Shown here piece after piece: positions 35,255-44,588 of a stretch of 64,000 nt of DNA; the first letter of the stretch is position 1, and each line of letters opens with the position of its first letter. The stretch is taken from the NCBI RefSeq assembly GCF_001612685.1, contig NZ_BDAY01000003.1, forward strand, positions 186,001-250,000, given 5' to 3'. The notes below the pieces were generated by a model, which was not told the origin of the DNA, searched no databases, and saw only the letters and a list, made by a program, of their open reading frames with translations. Origin of the DNA: Nocardia altamirensis NBRC 108246 (lineage in GTDB: Bacteria; Actinomycetota; Actinomycetes; Mycobacteriales; Mycobacteriaceae). The position numbers were made by a program, and so were the translations under genes.

Positions 35255-36270
35255 CTAGGCGCCGGCTGTGCGGGGCCGTAGACGGCGGTGAGGATCTTGG
35301 CGAGTTCGTCGTTGAACTGCTCGAATGCCTCCACGCTGCTCAGATGTCCGGTGGGCAGGATCTCGAGTTTTTCCAAAGATCCTGCCTCGGTGAGTATTTC
35401 GGCGATCCGCTCGGCGTGGATGACCGGTATCAGACGGTCGTGTGCGCCGGCGATCAGGGTGGTCGGGATGGTCAGCTCGGCGGCTGCGCGGCCGAGGTCG
35501 AGATCGGCGACCAATGCGCCGAATTTCGCTCGCACCATTGCCGGGCAAGAGCGCATGATCGCCATCGAGAAGTTGACGATGTCAGCGGTGGCGTCCGCGC
35601 TGGTGAACCGGTGGCGGATCACCCATGTCATCGGTGCGATCGGCGGGAACATGAACGGAAAGCGCAGCCCGAGCCTGCCGAGCCAACGCGGTAGCGGCAG
35701 TAGGCGATTGAACAGTGGGACAAGGGTGGTCTCGCCGATGATGTTGCCGATGGGGGTATTGGTCAGCAGTGCCGCGGCGGCACGCTTGGGCACCTGGCCT
35801 GGATAGCGCGCGGCCCACGCCTGGATGGCGGCCCCGCCAAGGCTGTGCCCGACCAGGACGGCCCGTTGCGCCGGCCGCAATGTCGCATCGAGTACGACGT
35901 TCAGATCGTCGGCAAGCAGATCGGTGGTCAGCGGGCTGCGGCCGAGTTCGCTGTCGCCGTGGCCGCGCAGGTGGTAGGCGATGACGCGGTACGACCCGGC
36001 GAAGGCGTTGATCTGCGGGTTCCAGTATTCGAGGCTGCAGGTCCAGCCGTGGACGAAGACGATCACCTCGCCGTCGGCGGGCCCGTAGGCAAGCACACTC
36101 AACCGGGTGCCATCGGCGGCAGTGACCGGGATGTCGACACCCGGTGTGGCCGGCGGATTCAGCGCCGTCGTGGCGTACTCCCGGGTCCGCAGGTGGGCCC
36201 GATGCACGCGCAGCCGATCACGAACCTGACTCAGGAGACCTGCTCTCAGAGGACCCGATGTTGCCTGCAT
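35206..36270 (-). CDS. alpha/beta hydrolase
   Basis: A 354-residue hydrolase. The oxyanion strand is VIVFVHGWTCSLEYW, the nucleophile elbow GHSLGG, the acid in AGAHDRLIP and the histidine in LPTGHLSSVEA, so a full triad is present. It belongs to the broad epoxide-hydrolase/haloperoxidase/esterase group, and the substrate is unknown. The last 16 codons overlap the convergent TetR gene. Confidence 0.87.
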   Translation of the reverse strand: MQATSGPLRAGLLSQVRDRLRVHRAHLRTREYATTALNPPATPGVDIPVTAADGTRLSVLAYGPADGEVIVFVHGWTCSLEYWNPQINAFAGSYRVIAYHLRGHGDSELGRSPLTTDLLADDLNVVLDATLRPAQRAVLVGHSLGGAAIQAWAARYPGQVPKRAAAALLTNTPIGNIIGETTLVPLFNRLLPLPRWLGRLGLRFPFMFPPIAPMTWVIRHRFTSADATADIVNFSMAIMRSCPAMVRAKFGALVADLDLGRAAAELTIPTTLIAGAHDRLIPVIHAERIAEILTEAGSLEKLEILPTGHLSSVEAFEQFNDELAKILTAVYGPAQPAPSYPPQLPSETGSGRAR

Positions 36271-36639
36271 GGAACACCCCTTTGTGTCTGTGCGCTACAA
36301 CATGTAACAGTAACCTGATATGTGCTCAGTTTCTATGAAGGTCTGTATATGCCTTACTGCCAGCTCTTATAAACGAATCTGAGAGATTGCTGTCCACGCT
36401 GCATGGGCGCTGAGCTGATCGGCTCGAGCGTTGTGAGGTTCGGTCGTAGGACGTGGAAGGCATCGCCGCCAACCGTCCGCCGCGCAGACGCCGAGGCTGT
36501 GCCGATGACGAGGTATCAGGACCGGTCGAGCGGGAAGGCGCGAGCTGGGGAAATGGAGGTAAACCGCCGGTCGAAGGACCGGCCTGGGCGTGTTCTACTG
36601 CACTAGGAGACTGAGCGCTGCTTGTAAGTAGAGAAAGGG
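36271..36639. other. intergenic, no gene seen; one hairpin
   Basis: The stretch holds the hydrolase promoter side and a perfect seven-base stem GCCGGTC-GAAG-GACCGGC at 36566-36583, 56 bases beyond the displaced tRNA fragment. The hairpin may be a terminator. No convincing open frame. Confidence 0.45.
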
Positions 36640-36696
36640 TGCGCCATCAGGGACTCGAACCCCGAACCCGCTGATTTAAGAGTCAGCTGCTCTGCC
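36640..36696 (-). repeat. displaced 3' part of tRNA-Lys, attachment site of an inserted island
   Basis: These 57 bases repeat the 3' part of tRNA-Lys at 41765-41820 from the discriminator base through the anticodon arm into the D arm, with one extra T near the anticodon. The 5' part is absent, so it is not a functional tRNA. An intact tRNA at one end and a displaced 3' copy at the other is the classic result of integration into a tRNA gene. Confidence 0.85.
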
Positions 36697-36722
36697 GAGC
36701 GCAGTGGTGCTAGATTGGTGCT

Positions 36723-36935
36723 ATGTCGAATCTCAACCTTCGGCTACCCGACGACCTGCACGAGCAAGTCACCGTCGAGGCCGCCGCTGCCCACCTCTCG
36801 CTCAACACCGCCATCTGCAACGCGCTGCGCGATTGGGTGGCCGCACGGGCGCTGTCGCGGCGCGAAGACGCCATCCTTGATCGAGTCATGACCGAAGACG
36901 CCGCACTGCTAGCGATGATCAGGGACATGGAATAG
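36723..36935 (+). CDS. ribbon-helix-helix antitoxin
   Basis: A 70-residue protein starting MSNLNLRLPDDLHEQVTVEA. The beta-strand NLNLRLPDDL and the following two helices form a ribbon-helix-helix DNA-binding domain, and the acidic C-terminal helix would bind the toxin. The stop is directly followed by the GTG of the Doc gene. It should repress the pair. It lies 26 bases inside the island border. Confidence 0.82.
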   Translation: MSNLNLRLPDDLHEQVTVEAAAAHLSLNTAICNALRDWVAARALSRREDAILDRVMTEDAALLAMIRDME

Positions 36936-37304
36936 GTGCGGCCCGAAGCACTCATCAAATGCAATCTGCGCGTCACTGAGGGCCGCGGTCGTGTTCGTGA
37001 TCTCGGGCTCGTTGCCGCCGCCGCTACCCGTGCCGACGCTGTCGTGCTCGGCGAAGCGGCTTATCCCACACCGGAACTCAAAGCTGCCGCCGTTTTCCAA
37101 TCCGTCATTCGCGACCAACCTTTCACCGAAGGCAATAAGCAGACCGCCTGGGTGGCGGTGCGACTGCTGCTCGGCTGCTACGGACTGGTTCCCGGTGTCG
37201 AGATGGGCGCGGTGGTCGAACTCATCGAGACCGTCGCCACACAACGCACCGATGTCAGCTGGATCGCCGAACAGCTCGCAGTGCGCCCTGTCCGCAACGA
37301 ATAG
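36936..37304 (+). CDS. Doc-type (Fic fold) toxin, catalytic His replaced by Gln
   Basis: A 122-residue Fic/Doc protein. The active-site loop reads DQPFTEGNKQTAW, where family members have HPFxDGNKRTA. Gln61 stands at the catalytic His and Gln69 at the conserved Arg. Doc toxins phosphorylate EF-Tu and Fic proteins AMPylate targets. Without His, activity may be lost or changed. Its GTG start directly abuts the antitoxin stop. Its C-terminus is repeated as a fragment at 33012-33101. Confidence 0.8.
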   Translation: MRPEALIKCNLRVTEGRGRVRDLGLVAAAATRADAVVLGEAAYPTPELKAAAVFQSVIRDQPFTEGNKQTAWVAVRLLLGCYGLVPGVEMGAVVELIETVATQRTDVSWIAEQLAVRPVRNE

Positions 37305-37464
37305 CTGACTGCTGCAGTCGGTGTCGATGAGGGGTGCAAATGAAAAAAGCCCCGAGGTCTGGCGTCTCCGCCACCGTGTCGGGTGACCGCGGTAGCACCA
37401 CCACGCTGGAGCGCAACAGCTTTCATCGAGGGTGGACCTGCTGTCTCGTGTTCGACCGACGTTC

Positions 37465-38046
37465 TCACGCCGTGTCGAGCCTGCCCATGATCAGTCCGGT
37501 CAGTGCGGTGATCGCGTCATCGGTGCTGGCTCGCTCCCGGTTCAACTCTGCGGCAATCGCTTCGGCTGCACCGAGCGCGCCGACGCAGTGCAGCCGCAGC
37601 GCGTCGGCGGTGAGGCTGGAGTAGGGCGCCAGCGCGGTGGCCATCAAATCTGTATAGCTGGCATACATGTCGTGCTGAATCGCTTCCATCTCCGGATCGC
37701 CCTTCAACGCGGCGGAAACAGCGTTGAACTCCGGCATGTCGGTGGCACATGCGAAGTAGGCGGCGCTGATGACGCGGGCGATTCCGGCCGCACTCGGCTC
37801 GGCTGTCGACAGCGCCTGCGTGGTGACAGCGCGGTGTCGTTCGTCGAGTCGCCGATAGAGCGCGAGGAGCAGGCCGGGGCGGGTGCCGAAGTGGTCGTAC
37901 ACGATGGGTCTGCTCACGCCCGCGGCCTCCGCGAGGGTGGGCAGGCTCAGTCCGTCGGCACCGGAATCGCGCACCAGTGTCAGCGCGGCGTCGAGTAGCT
38001 GTTCGCGCCGGGCCGATTTGGACAGCCGGGTCGGTGTCGTGGTCAC
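37465..38046 (-). CDS. TetR-family transcriptional regulator
   Basis: A regulator of about 193 residues with HTH (REQLLDAALTLVRDSGADGL, then LAEAAGVSRPIVYDHFG) and a helical C-terminal domain. AGGAGG lies six bases before GTG at 38046 but directly abuts ATG at 38052, so GTG is the better start. It is divergent from the dehydrogenase at 38134, and the gap holds a tandem palindrome with half-site TGTAG/CTACA, so it probably represses that gene and itself. Confidence 0.85.
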   Translation of the reverse strand: MTTTPTRLSKSARREQLLDAALTLVRDSGADGLSLPTLAEAAGVSRPIVYDHFGTRPGLLLALYRRLDERHRAVTTQALSTAEPSAAGIARVISAAYFACATDMPEFNAVSAALKGDPEMEAIQHDMYASYTDLMATALAPYSSLTADALRLHCVGALGAAEAIAAELNRERASTDDAITALTGLIMGRLDTA

Positions 38047-38080
38047 TGTCATCCTCCTCTTGCGTTCTCGTCCCAGTTTA

Positions 38081-38109
38081 GCTACAAAGTGTAGGTTACA
38101 AAATGTAGC
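38081..38109. promoter_or_regulatory. TetR operator: tandem CTACA/TGTAG dyads
   Basis: GCTACAAAGTGTAG is directly followed by GTTACAAAATGTAGC. Each is a dyad (CTACA-N3-TGTAG and TACA-N3-TGTA), and the outer arms GCTACA/TGTAGC make the whole element symmetric. It is centred between the divergent TetR and dehydrogenase genes. Confidence 0.7.
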
Positions 38110-38133
38110 TTGATGGTGAGAGAGGAAACAATC

Positions 38134-39135
38134 ATGGAGCAGAAGGCATCGGTCCTGATCTTGGGTGGATCCGGGCAGGCGGGTTCGGACACCGCGACCA
38201 TGCTGCGCCGATGGCACCCCGAGTTGCCGCTGACCATCGCGGGGCGCAATCTCGAGCGCGCGCAGCAGGTGGCCGACGAACTCGGCGGCGCAACGGCGGT
38301 GACCATCGACCTGAATCGCAAGGATCTCGGACTGCCTGCAGGACAACAGTATTCGGCTGTTGTGGCGACGTTGTGGGACGCTCGCTTGAACGGACTGCGC
38401 TACGCACAGGATCACGGGTTGCCCTACCTCAGCATCTCCAGCGGACTGGTCGATATCGCCCCGGAGGTTGTCGCGGGCGCCCAGCGCGCCACCGCCTCGC
38501 CGATTCTGGTGGCCAGCCACTGGGCTGCGGGCCTGGTTACCCTCGCGGCCCTGGACGCGGCGCGCGCATTCGGTCGGATCGACACCATCAAAGTCGGCGC
38601 CATTCTCGACGAAACCGACGCCGGCGGGCCTGCGGCACTCGTGGATCTGGAGCGTTGGGCCGAAGCCGCACCCACCGGGCTTGTCCGCCGCGATGGTGTC
38701 TTCACCTGGGTCGCCGGCTCCGACATGGAGACCACCGTGCGCACTGTCGATGGTGCCGACCAGCCCGCCCAGTACATCGCCATCCTCGACGTGACCAGCA
38801 TGGCGCTGGCCACGGCCGCCCCGAACGTCAGTTTCGCCTTCGCCATCGGGGAATCGGCGGGCCGGCGCGGCGGTGGGCCTGCTTCCGTCGAGGTTCGGAT
38901 CGACCTCGAGGGCACCACCCCGGCCGGCGCCGCCCTCACCACGACTCGGACCTTTGTCCACGCAGAAGGCCAGCGGCCGATCACCGCCCTCGGTGTCGCC
39001 CTCGGCGTCGAGCGGCTGCTCGGACTTCGCGGTGAACCGGTGGCGCCGGGTATCCACACCCCGGAGTCCCTGCTCGACCCTGCCTACGTTGTCAAGCAGA
39101 TGGCAGAGATCGGGATCGTGTTCATCGACGGGTAG
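38134..39135 (+). CDS. saccharopine dehydrogenase-like NAD(P)-binding oxidoreductase
   Basis: A 333-residue protein with an N-terminal Rossmann motif ILGGSGQAGSDTA and the second strand LTIAGRNLERAQQ, as in the saccharopine-dehydrogenase-like family. The C-terminal half is a mixed alpha/beta catalytic region. ATG at 38134 has AGAGGA upstream. The frame is open for eight more codons that would lie next to the operator. It is likely an inducible gene under the divergent TetR. The substrate is unknown. Confidence 0.82.
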   Translation: MEQKASVLILGGSGQAGSDTATMLRRWHPELPLTIAGRNLERAQQVADELGGATAVTIDLNRKDLGLPAGQQYSAVVATLWDARLNGLRYAQDHGLPYLSISSGLVDIAPEVVAGAQRATASPILVASHWAAGLVTLAALDAARAFGRIDTIKVGAILDETDAGGPAALVDLERWAEAAPTGLVRRDGVFTWVAGSDMETTVRTVDGADQPAQYIAILDVTSMALATAAPNVSFAFAIGESAGRRGGGPASVEVRIDLEGTTPAGAALTTTRTFVHAEGQRPITALGVALGVERLLGLRGEPVAPGIHTPESLLDPAYVVKQMAEIGIVFIDG

Positions 39136-39791
39136 CTGCTTGCGCGACCACAACCGAATCCAGCTCGGCCGCAGTATGATCCAGGACCACCGACAGGCCC
39201 CCGCAGCACAAAACCATGCGAGCGCCGCCGCAATGGGTGTGGTGGACTCCCCGACGCCCGTTGTGAGTGGTGACGCCGGAATGCCGACGGCAGTAGGGAA
39301 TCAACCGAGCGTCATCGTAGATCCGTGCCAGCACGGGAACCCGAACCCGCTGTTCTGGGGAGGGCGGTTCCCGGAGCTTTCCACTGATGCTGGAAGCGTC
39401 TCTATTGCAACCGATTTCGAGTCGATAGAGTTCCCGGCGAATCCCGCTGATTACGGTGAATTCCGTTGCGAACTGCGGGACAAATGCGGGGGTGGTTCGA
39501 GTCGGTGCTGGTGGAACCGGCCTTCTGCTCCGGAGGCAGACTCGGGTTGGTTTTCGGGGTTCCTGGGTGATCGTGGTGGTCCGGCGTCCTGGCGATCCGT
39601 CCGACTCGGTCCAGCTTGATCCGGGGTCGTTTGCGGGACTTGTGACACCGTGGTGACACCGAGCGGTGGCCAGCATGGCGCCGATCATCTCGATGGCCCG
39701 GTGTGTCCAATCCTGGTTGCGGGTTGTTCCGAATGGGTGGTCGTACGGTGAATCAGACAGGCTGGTCCACCTACTACGGACGGGAACCGCT
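39136..39791. other. intergenic, no gene supported
   Basis: A 656-base stretch inside the island. Open frames on both strands have biased, low-complexity composition and no ribosome sites. It contains a short direct repeat of TGACACCG at about 39640-39660. It may be decayed mobile DNA. Confidence 0.4.
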
Positions 39792-40229
39792 ATGCGTATT
39801 GATCGTGCTCGTGTTGGTGCGTTGGCCGTGGCGTGCGTGTTGACTGGTGTGGGTTGGGGTGCTGGTACCCCGGTTGTGCAGGCTGCTGCGACTCCCACGT
39901 TGAAGATCGACAGCGTTACCTACATCAGCGAAAGCTATCTGGACGTGAGCGTTACCTATAGCTGTGCAAGTGGTGAGGCGGATGACGTGCTTGTCAAAGT
40001 TTTGGAGGATGAGCCCGAGATGTCCGCAGAGGAGAAGCGAGGAATAAAGGACGCTCGATTCGGAAAGGCCCGTGTCACGCCCACGTGCAATGGTTCAAAT
40101 CAAACCGCGAAGGCGCGTGTCGCTTCGGGGGACCTCGCGTGGAGTCATCCAGGGGCGGGCGTTATCACGGTGGAGATGTCCGACGACAACGACACGATCG
40201 AATCGATTAGCCGCCGTCGCAGTTGGTAG
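39792..40229 (+). CDS. small secreted protein of unknown function
   Basis: A 145-residue protein with a signal peptide (residues 1-32, hydrophobic core VGALAVACVLTGVGWGA, cleavage near VQAA). The mature part alternates strands (LKIDSVTYISESYLDVSVTY) and has two cysteines, suggesting an immunoglobulin-like exported domain. It has a lower GC content than its neighbours in the middle. No family is recognised. It is isolated in the island. Confidence 0.65.
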   Translation: MRIDRARVGALAVACVLTGVGWGAGTPVVQAAATPTLKIDSVTYISESYLDVSVTYSCASGEADDVLVKVLEDEPEMSAEEKRGIKDARFGKARVTPTCNGSNQTAKARVASGDLAWSHPGAGVITVEMSDDNDTIESISRRRSW

Positions 40230-40744
40230 ACGGTCAGCGAGTCTGTTAACCCCGTCCCGGATAGATCGCCTATCCGCCACCTACACCACCCGCTTCCTCA
40301 TACAGGCCGTCCTGTGCTGAGGGAGGGATAGTCAAGGGTGGCCATCGGCTATCGGCTTTGCCGACGCGACGTAGGAGCGCCCCTTACTCTCCCGGTGCGA
40401 AGTCAGATCATGGGGCCATGAGGAGGCAGGGCACCCAGCGCAACTACGTCGGTCTGTAGACGTAACCGCGGCGTCCTCCGCCCAGCCGATTCCGCGTGTG
40501 ATCGTGCCCGGTTGCGGCATCACTGGATCGACTCGTTTGGCCGTGCGGGTCGCTGCCGACGCGCCGACGCTCCTGTTGGGCGGAGCGCAGCGGAGCCCGT
40601 TGCCGCCGTGCGCCCGTAGCGCGGCGGCGACGGCTCGTAGGGCCGCCGCTCTTGATCCTGTATGGCCAAATTCGGCAGCAACAGACTGGATACAGGCTCG
40701 TCGACCGTTTCCAAGGTGTCGGGACCGTGTCATATCCTCGCGCT
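40230..40744. other. intergenic, no gene supported
   Basis: A 515-base stretch without a convincing coding frame on either strand. It presumably holds the promoter of the frameshifted gene that follows. Confidence 0.4.
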
Positions 40745-41303
40745 ATGAGCGATGAGACTGCGCAAGCACTGGTTGCGGCTAATGCCGAGTTGGTGGCTCG
40801 CAGGGCTGAGGCCGATATCCTCAAGCGTGAGTGTCTTGCAACCGTCGCACGCGGTGTTTCTGGGCGGGTAGAAGAATTCGTGAAGAAGGCGGCGCATCAA
40901 CACCCTGAGGTCGCTAAGGAACTCGGTGCGGAGGGACTCAAGCGTCTTCGGCTGGAGCTAGCTGATGCATCAGCCGCGGTGGCGTCAGTGATCGACGCGG
41001 CAACTGAGCAGATCAACTGGCCGCCGAACGCCGGATCCAGTCGCGTACGAGACGACGACGTTCATTCGGCACTGTTCAAGTTCCTCTACGGCGAACGCCT
41101 CTGGTCTCAATGCGATCGTGAGGAACTACCGCCTTGGGGGAGGCGAGTACGACAAGATCCTGCCGCAGAACCTCTACAACCGGAACCAGTTTGCGGAGGT
41201 GGCTGAGGCGCTAACGTCTGTAGCGCTTGCAGAGAAGGCTCTCGCTGCCGCGCAGAAGGCCAACGATCGGGACATCGTCGACTCCTTGTGGGACGGCGAG
41301 TAG
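40745..41303 (+). pseudogene. frameshifted helical protein of unknown function
   Basis: ATG at 40745 opens a helical acidic frame (MSDETAQALVAANAELVARR, later DDDVHSALFKFLYGERLW). Around 41100 the coding character switches to another frame that reads NAIVRNYRLGGGEYDKILPQ, then NLYNRNQFAEVAEALTSVAL and DIVDSLWDGE. The two halves make one plausible protein of about 185 residues broken by one indel. The family is not recognised. Confidence 0.6.
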
Positions 41304-41437
41304 AGCTAGCCCAAGGGTTCTGACGTCGATATGGATCCGCCTATCGGCGGTTGTCCGGGTGTCGGTGTGCGGCGAAATCCACCAAGTGATCGCGGAAGCG
41401 CAGGTACCCCGCAAGAATTGGCTACCTGACTGGTCTC

Positions 41438-41614
41438 GTGCTGACGACTGAACGACGGACCGAACTCGCAACGCTCTTGGACGACGAGCAGCGGCTTCGG
41501 GCGGAGTATCCGAAGGTGGCGGGCTACCTGGATACGGCGCCGCGGCTATCCGGTACCGGCGACTCTGGCGCTGACTCGGCTTTCGGTCTGCGAACGGGAA
41601 CTGTTGGTGCCTGA
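41438..41614 (+). CDS. possible small ORF (58 aa)
   Basis: GTG at 41438 opens MLTTERRTELATLLDDEQRL followed by RAEYPKVAGYLD, helical and protein-like. It then loses quality, while another frame continues with ALELFAGKHPTAGQVRDAID. It may be a small frameshifted gene at the island end. Low certainty. The remainder of 41304-41764 shows nothing else. Confidence 0.3.
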   Translation: MLTTERRTELATLLDDEQRLRAEYPKVAGYLDTAPRLSGTGDSGADSAFGLRTGTVGA

Positions 41615-41727
41615 CTCGTCTCCTGCGTTGGAACTGTTCGCAGGCAAGCATCCAACTGCGGGACAAGTGCGGGATGCCATCGATTCTGCGGTATTGACGG
41701 ACCAGTCCGACGTACCGTGAAATAAGG

Positions 41728-41758
41728 AAAGCCCTGGCAGTTGGACTGCGAGGACTTT
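41728..41758 (-). terminator. terminator of tRNA-Lys
   Basis: Stem AAAGTCCT/AGGGCTTT (one mismatch) with inner GCAGT/ACTGC, read on the minus strand seven bases after the tRNA 3' end. Confidence 0.7.
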
Positions 41759-41764
41759 TGGTTG

Positions 41765-41837
<73 letters not shown>

Positions 41838-42139
41838 TTGCTCCGTGTTCCGGTGCGAGAGAAACCTTAACAGGCCGAGGCCGCAGATGTGAAATCGCGC
41901 CCTGAGCGGGGACGATGGGCCGATCGGGTGCGGTGTTAACAAGGCGAGTGGTTGTGCGATCTATCCCGTGTAACACCACTGTGTCGACGCGGCATTCGCG
42001 TTGGTGCGAGGTTCTCGTACTGGCAGAATGACGGAAGTGATCTCGGCCGCTCCGCGGGCACACAGCGGGGTGAGTAGTACGCGGTTGAGGTCCGAAGCAT
42101 CGGTGCGCATCAGGCACCGAGTCTTGAAACGGGGTTGAG
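41838..42139. other. intergenic upstream of L,D-transpeptidase
   Basis: A 302-base gap between the divergent tRNA-Lys and the transpeptidase gene. It presumably holds both promoters, but I cannot place them with confidence. Confidence 0.4.
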
Positions 42140-43354
42140 ATGAGTGTTGGTCAGGGTCGACGGCGTTGGCTACGACGTATCGCCGGACCGGTCGCCGTGT
42201 TCGCGGTGGCGGCGCTGGCCGTGTCTGGCTGCTCGTCGTCGAGTGCGACGGACTCGTCGACGGTCGCTATCGACCGTAACCCGCTGCTCGAGTTGATCAA
42301 GCCGAAGCTGATGTCGCCGATCAAGGACGGCGAGGTCGGTGTTTCGCCGGGTGTGCCGCTGGCGTTCCACGTGGAGGACGGCCGGTTCACCTCGGTGAGT
42401 CTGGTGAACGCGCAGGACAAGCCGGTCGGCGGCAAGCTGGCCGGTGACGGCCGGTCGTGGGAGACCACCGAGGTGCTCGGCTACGGCAAGTCTTACCGCT
42501 TGAAGGCCGACGCGGTCGGTCTCGGCGGCGCGAACTCGACCGTGTTGAACTTCACCACCAGTTCGCCGAACAGCCAGACCAAGCCGTATCTGTTGCCTGG
42601 CGAGGGCGAGGTGGTCGGCGTCGGCCAACCGGTGGCGATCCAGTTCGACGAGAACATCCCGGACCGCAGGGCCGCGCAGGATGCGATAAAGATCACTACC
42701 GAGCCTGCGGTGGAGGGCGCGTTCTACTGGGTGAACAACCGCGAGGTCCGGTGGCGCCCTGAACATTTCTGGGCGCCGGGGACCAAGGTCACCATCAACG
42801 TGAACGTCTATGGGCGTGATCTCGGCAATGGTCTGTTCGGCCAGGACAACATCCAGTCGCATTTCCTCATCGGTGACGCGACGATCTTCACCGCCGACGA
42901 CAACACCAAGCAGGTGGTGGTCGAGCAGAACGGTCAGGTCGTGCGCACGATGCCGACGTCGATGGGCAAGAGCAGCACGCCGACCGACAACGGCGTCTAC
43001 ATTGTCAGCGACCGGTTCGACAAGATCATCATGGATTCGTCGACCTACGGCGTCGCGGTGAACTCGCCGGACGGCTACAAGACGCCGGTCGACTACGCGA
43101 CCCGAATCTCCTACAGCGGCATCTTCTTCCACTCCGCGCCGTGGTCGGTGGGTCAGCAGGGCTACAGCAACACCAGCCACGGCTGCCTGAACCTGAGCCC
43201 GGCCAACGCGCTGTGGGTCTACCAGAACGCGAAGCGCGGCGACATCACCATCGTCAAGAACACGGTCGGCGGAACCCTTTCCGGCGTGGACGGTTTGGGT
43301 GACTGGAACATCCCGTGGCCGGAGTGGAAGGCGGGTAACGCCGATCCGCGTTGA
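42140..43354 (+). CDS. L,D-transpeptidase lipoprotein
   Basis: A 404-residue exported enzyme. A basic N-terminus and hydrophobic stretch lead to the lipobox LAVSGC (Cys at about residue 31). Two immunoglobulin-like domains (about 55-150 and 150-250) precede the YkuD catalytic domain with HSAPWSVG and SHGCLNLS, the latter holding the catalytic Cys. It makes 3-3 crosslinks in peptidoglycan, as LdtMt2 does in mycobacteria. A strong hairpin follows the stop. It stands alone. Confidence 0.93.
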   Translation: MSVGQGRRRWLRRIAGPVAVFAVAALAVSGCSSSSATDSSTVAIDRNPLLELIKPKLMSPIKDGEVGVSPGVPLAFHVEDGRFTSVSLVNAQDKPVGGKLAGDGRSWETTEVLGYGKSYRLKADAVGLGGANSTVLNFTTSSPNSQTKPYLLPGEGEVVGVGQPVAIQFDENIPDRRAAQDAIKITTEPAVEGAFYWVNNREVRWRPEHFWAPGTKVTINVNVYGRDLGNGLFGQDNIQSHFLIGDATIFTADDNTKQVVVEQNGQVVRTMPTSMGKSSTPTDNGVYIVSDRFDKIIMDSSTYGVAVNSPDGYKTPVDYATRISYSGIFFHSAPWSVGQQGYSNTSHGCLNLSPANALWVYQNAKRGDITIVKNTVGGTLSGVDGLGDWNIPWPEWKAGNADPR

Positions 43355-43364
43355 GCCACAACGA

Positions 43365-43398
43365 AAACGGGCCACCAGTGCGAACTGGTGGCCCGTTT
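43365..43398. terminator. bidirectional terminator hairpin
   Basis: A perfect 15-base stem AAACGGGCCACCAGT/ACTGGTGGCCCGTTT with the loop GCGA. It separates the convergent transpeptidase and small secreted-protein genes. Confidence 0.85.
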
Positions 43399-43404
43399 CG
43401 TTGC

Positions 43405-43632
43405 TCAGGGGAGCTTGGTGCAGCCCAGGTGCGCGTCGCCGATGAGCGCCATTGCGCTGCCCACCGCCAGGCAGGCAATCCCCGCCGATCCGGTGACGAC
43501 GACGCCGCCCGCCGATCCGGTCGATTCCGAGCCGGAGCTCGACATCGACGGGAGCCCGATCCCCGCGTCGGCTGTGCCTGCTCCGGTGAGGAGGGTGGCG
43601 CCGACGAACGCTGTGAGTACCGCGGAACGCAT
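43405..43632 (-). CDS. small secreted protein of unknown function
   Basis: A 75-residue precursor beginning MRSAVLTAFVGATLLTGAGT with a signal peptide cleaved after ADA. The mature chain of about 48 residues is glycine/serine-rich and then hydrophobic (GIACLAVGSAMALIG) with two cysteines. ATG at 43632 has CAGG upstream; a TTG at 43656 would add eight residues. Short exported peptides with this Ser/Gly plus hydrophobic layout are frequent in nocardioforms and have no known function. Confidence 0.6.
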   Translation of the reverse strand: MRSAVLTAFVGATLLTGAGTADAGIGLPSMSSSGSESTGSAGGVVVTGSAGIACLAVGSAMALIGDAHLGCTKLP

Positions 43633-43767
43633 CACGACCTGTGTCTTTCTGGTCAACCGGGTGGTGTTCCAGCGACACCGCCCACGCGCCGGAGTTTACG
43701 GAGCGGCGACGTGATCCGGCGGGCAATCGGAATAAGAACGTTTCACATCGTGACGTGGGAAATAAAA

Positions 43768-43804
43768 AGCCCGGGAGGTCCGATTTCTCGGATCCGCCCG
43801 GGCT
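43768..43804 (-). terminator. terminator of tRNA-His
   Basis: On the minus strand AGCCCGGG pairs with CCCGGGCT around an inner CCGA/TCGG stem and is followed by TTTTTATTT, a complete intrinsic terminator six bases after the tRNA. Confidence 0.88.
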
Positions 43805-43809
43805 GCTGG

Positions 43810-43883
43810 GGTGACCGACGGGACTCGAACCCGCGACACCCAGGATCACAACCTGGTGCTCTACCAGCTGAACTACGGTCACC
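43810..43883 (-). tRNA. tRNA-His (GTG)
   Basis: A cloverleaf with acceptor GTGACCG/CGGTCAC, an extra 5' G opposite discriminator C (the tRNA-His hallmark), anticodon stem CCAGG-TTGTGAT-CCTGG with anticodon GTG, and T arm CGGGTTCGAGTCCCG. CCA is not encoded. Confidence 0.95.
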
Positions 43884-43937
43884 ATCACCGGTTGAACACC
43901 GGCGCCGTCGATATTAGCGTGTCACCCCTTTGTCTCC

Positions 43938-44588
43938 CTAATCGGTTTCCGGCACGCCGTTGACCTGCGCCGATTCGACGGCTTCCGCGTTGCTGCTGAT
44001 CTCGGCGGCGACGGTCGCGATCTCTGTGGTCGACGGGCCGGGCGGCGCGACGAACGCGGTGCGCCGGTAGTACTCCAGCTCGCGGATGGATTCCTTGATA
44101 TCGGCCAGCGCGCGATGGGTCAGGCCCTTCTCCGGCTGGCCGAAGTAGATGCGCGGGTACCAGCGACGGCACAGCTCCTTGATCGAGCTCACGTCGATCA
44201 TCCGGTAGTGCAGGTGGGCATCCAGCGTCGGCATGTCGCGGGCGATGAAGCCGCGGTCGGTCGCGATCGAGTTACCGGCCAGCGGGACCGTGCCAGGGGT
44301 CGGCACGTACTGGCGGATGTAGTCGAGCACCTGCTGCTCGGCCTCGGCCATGGTGACGGTGGAACGCCGCACCTCCTCGGTCAGGCCGGAGCGCTCATGC
44401 ATATCGACGACAACGGCGGGCATGGCGGCCAGCGCCGCGTCGTCGGCGTGGATCACCACGTCCACGCCATCGCCGAGGATGTTGAGATCGCTGTCGGTCA
44501 CGAGCGCGGCTACCTCGATCAGCTTGTCGCTGTCCAGGCGCAGCCCCGTCATCTCGCAATCCATCCACACCACGTATTTATCCGACAC
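43938..44588 (-). CDS. orn: oligoribonuclease
   Basis: A 216-residue DEDD-type 3'-5' exoribonuclease that degrades nanoRNAs and pGpG. ExoI motif [10 protein letters not shown] at residues 7-16, ExoII with [12 protein letters not shown], and the ExoIII region with [12 protein letters not shown] 30-residue acidic tail beyond the E. coli length is common in actinobacteria. It lies next to tRNA-His, as often seen in Nocardia and Mycobacterium. Confidence 0.95.
   Translation of the reverse strand: MSDKYVVWMDCEMTGLRLDSDKLIEVAALVTDSDLNILGDGVDVVIHADDAALAAMPAVVVDMHERSGLTEEVRRSTVTMAEAEQQVLDYIRQYVPTPGTVPLAGNSIATDRGFIARDMPTLDAHLHYRMIDVSSIKELCRRWYPRIYFGQPEKGLTHRALADIKESIRELEYYRRTAFVAPPGPSTTEIATVAAEISSNAEAVESAQVNGVPETD

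Noticed and set aside
36640..36696. Second functional tRNA-Lys gene
   Set aside because: Only the 3' portion is present, with an extra base near the anticodon and no 5' acceptor strand.
37465..39153. Single 562-residue minus-strand protein ending in TetR
   Set aside because: The upstream part is antisense to the dehydrogenase gene. The TetR start is marked by AGGAGG and an operator lies just upstream.
42170..43888. 572-residue minus-strand frame across the L,D-transpeptidase
   Set aside because: It crosses a strong terminator and part of the tRNA-His gene and has Arg/His-rich shadow composition.
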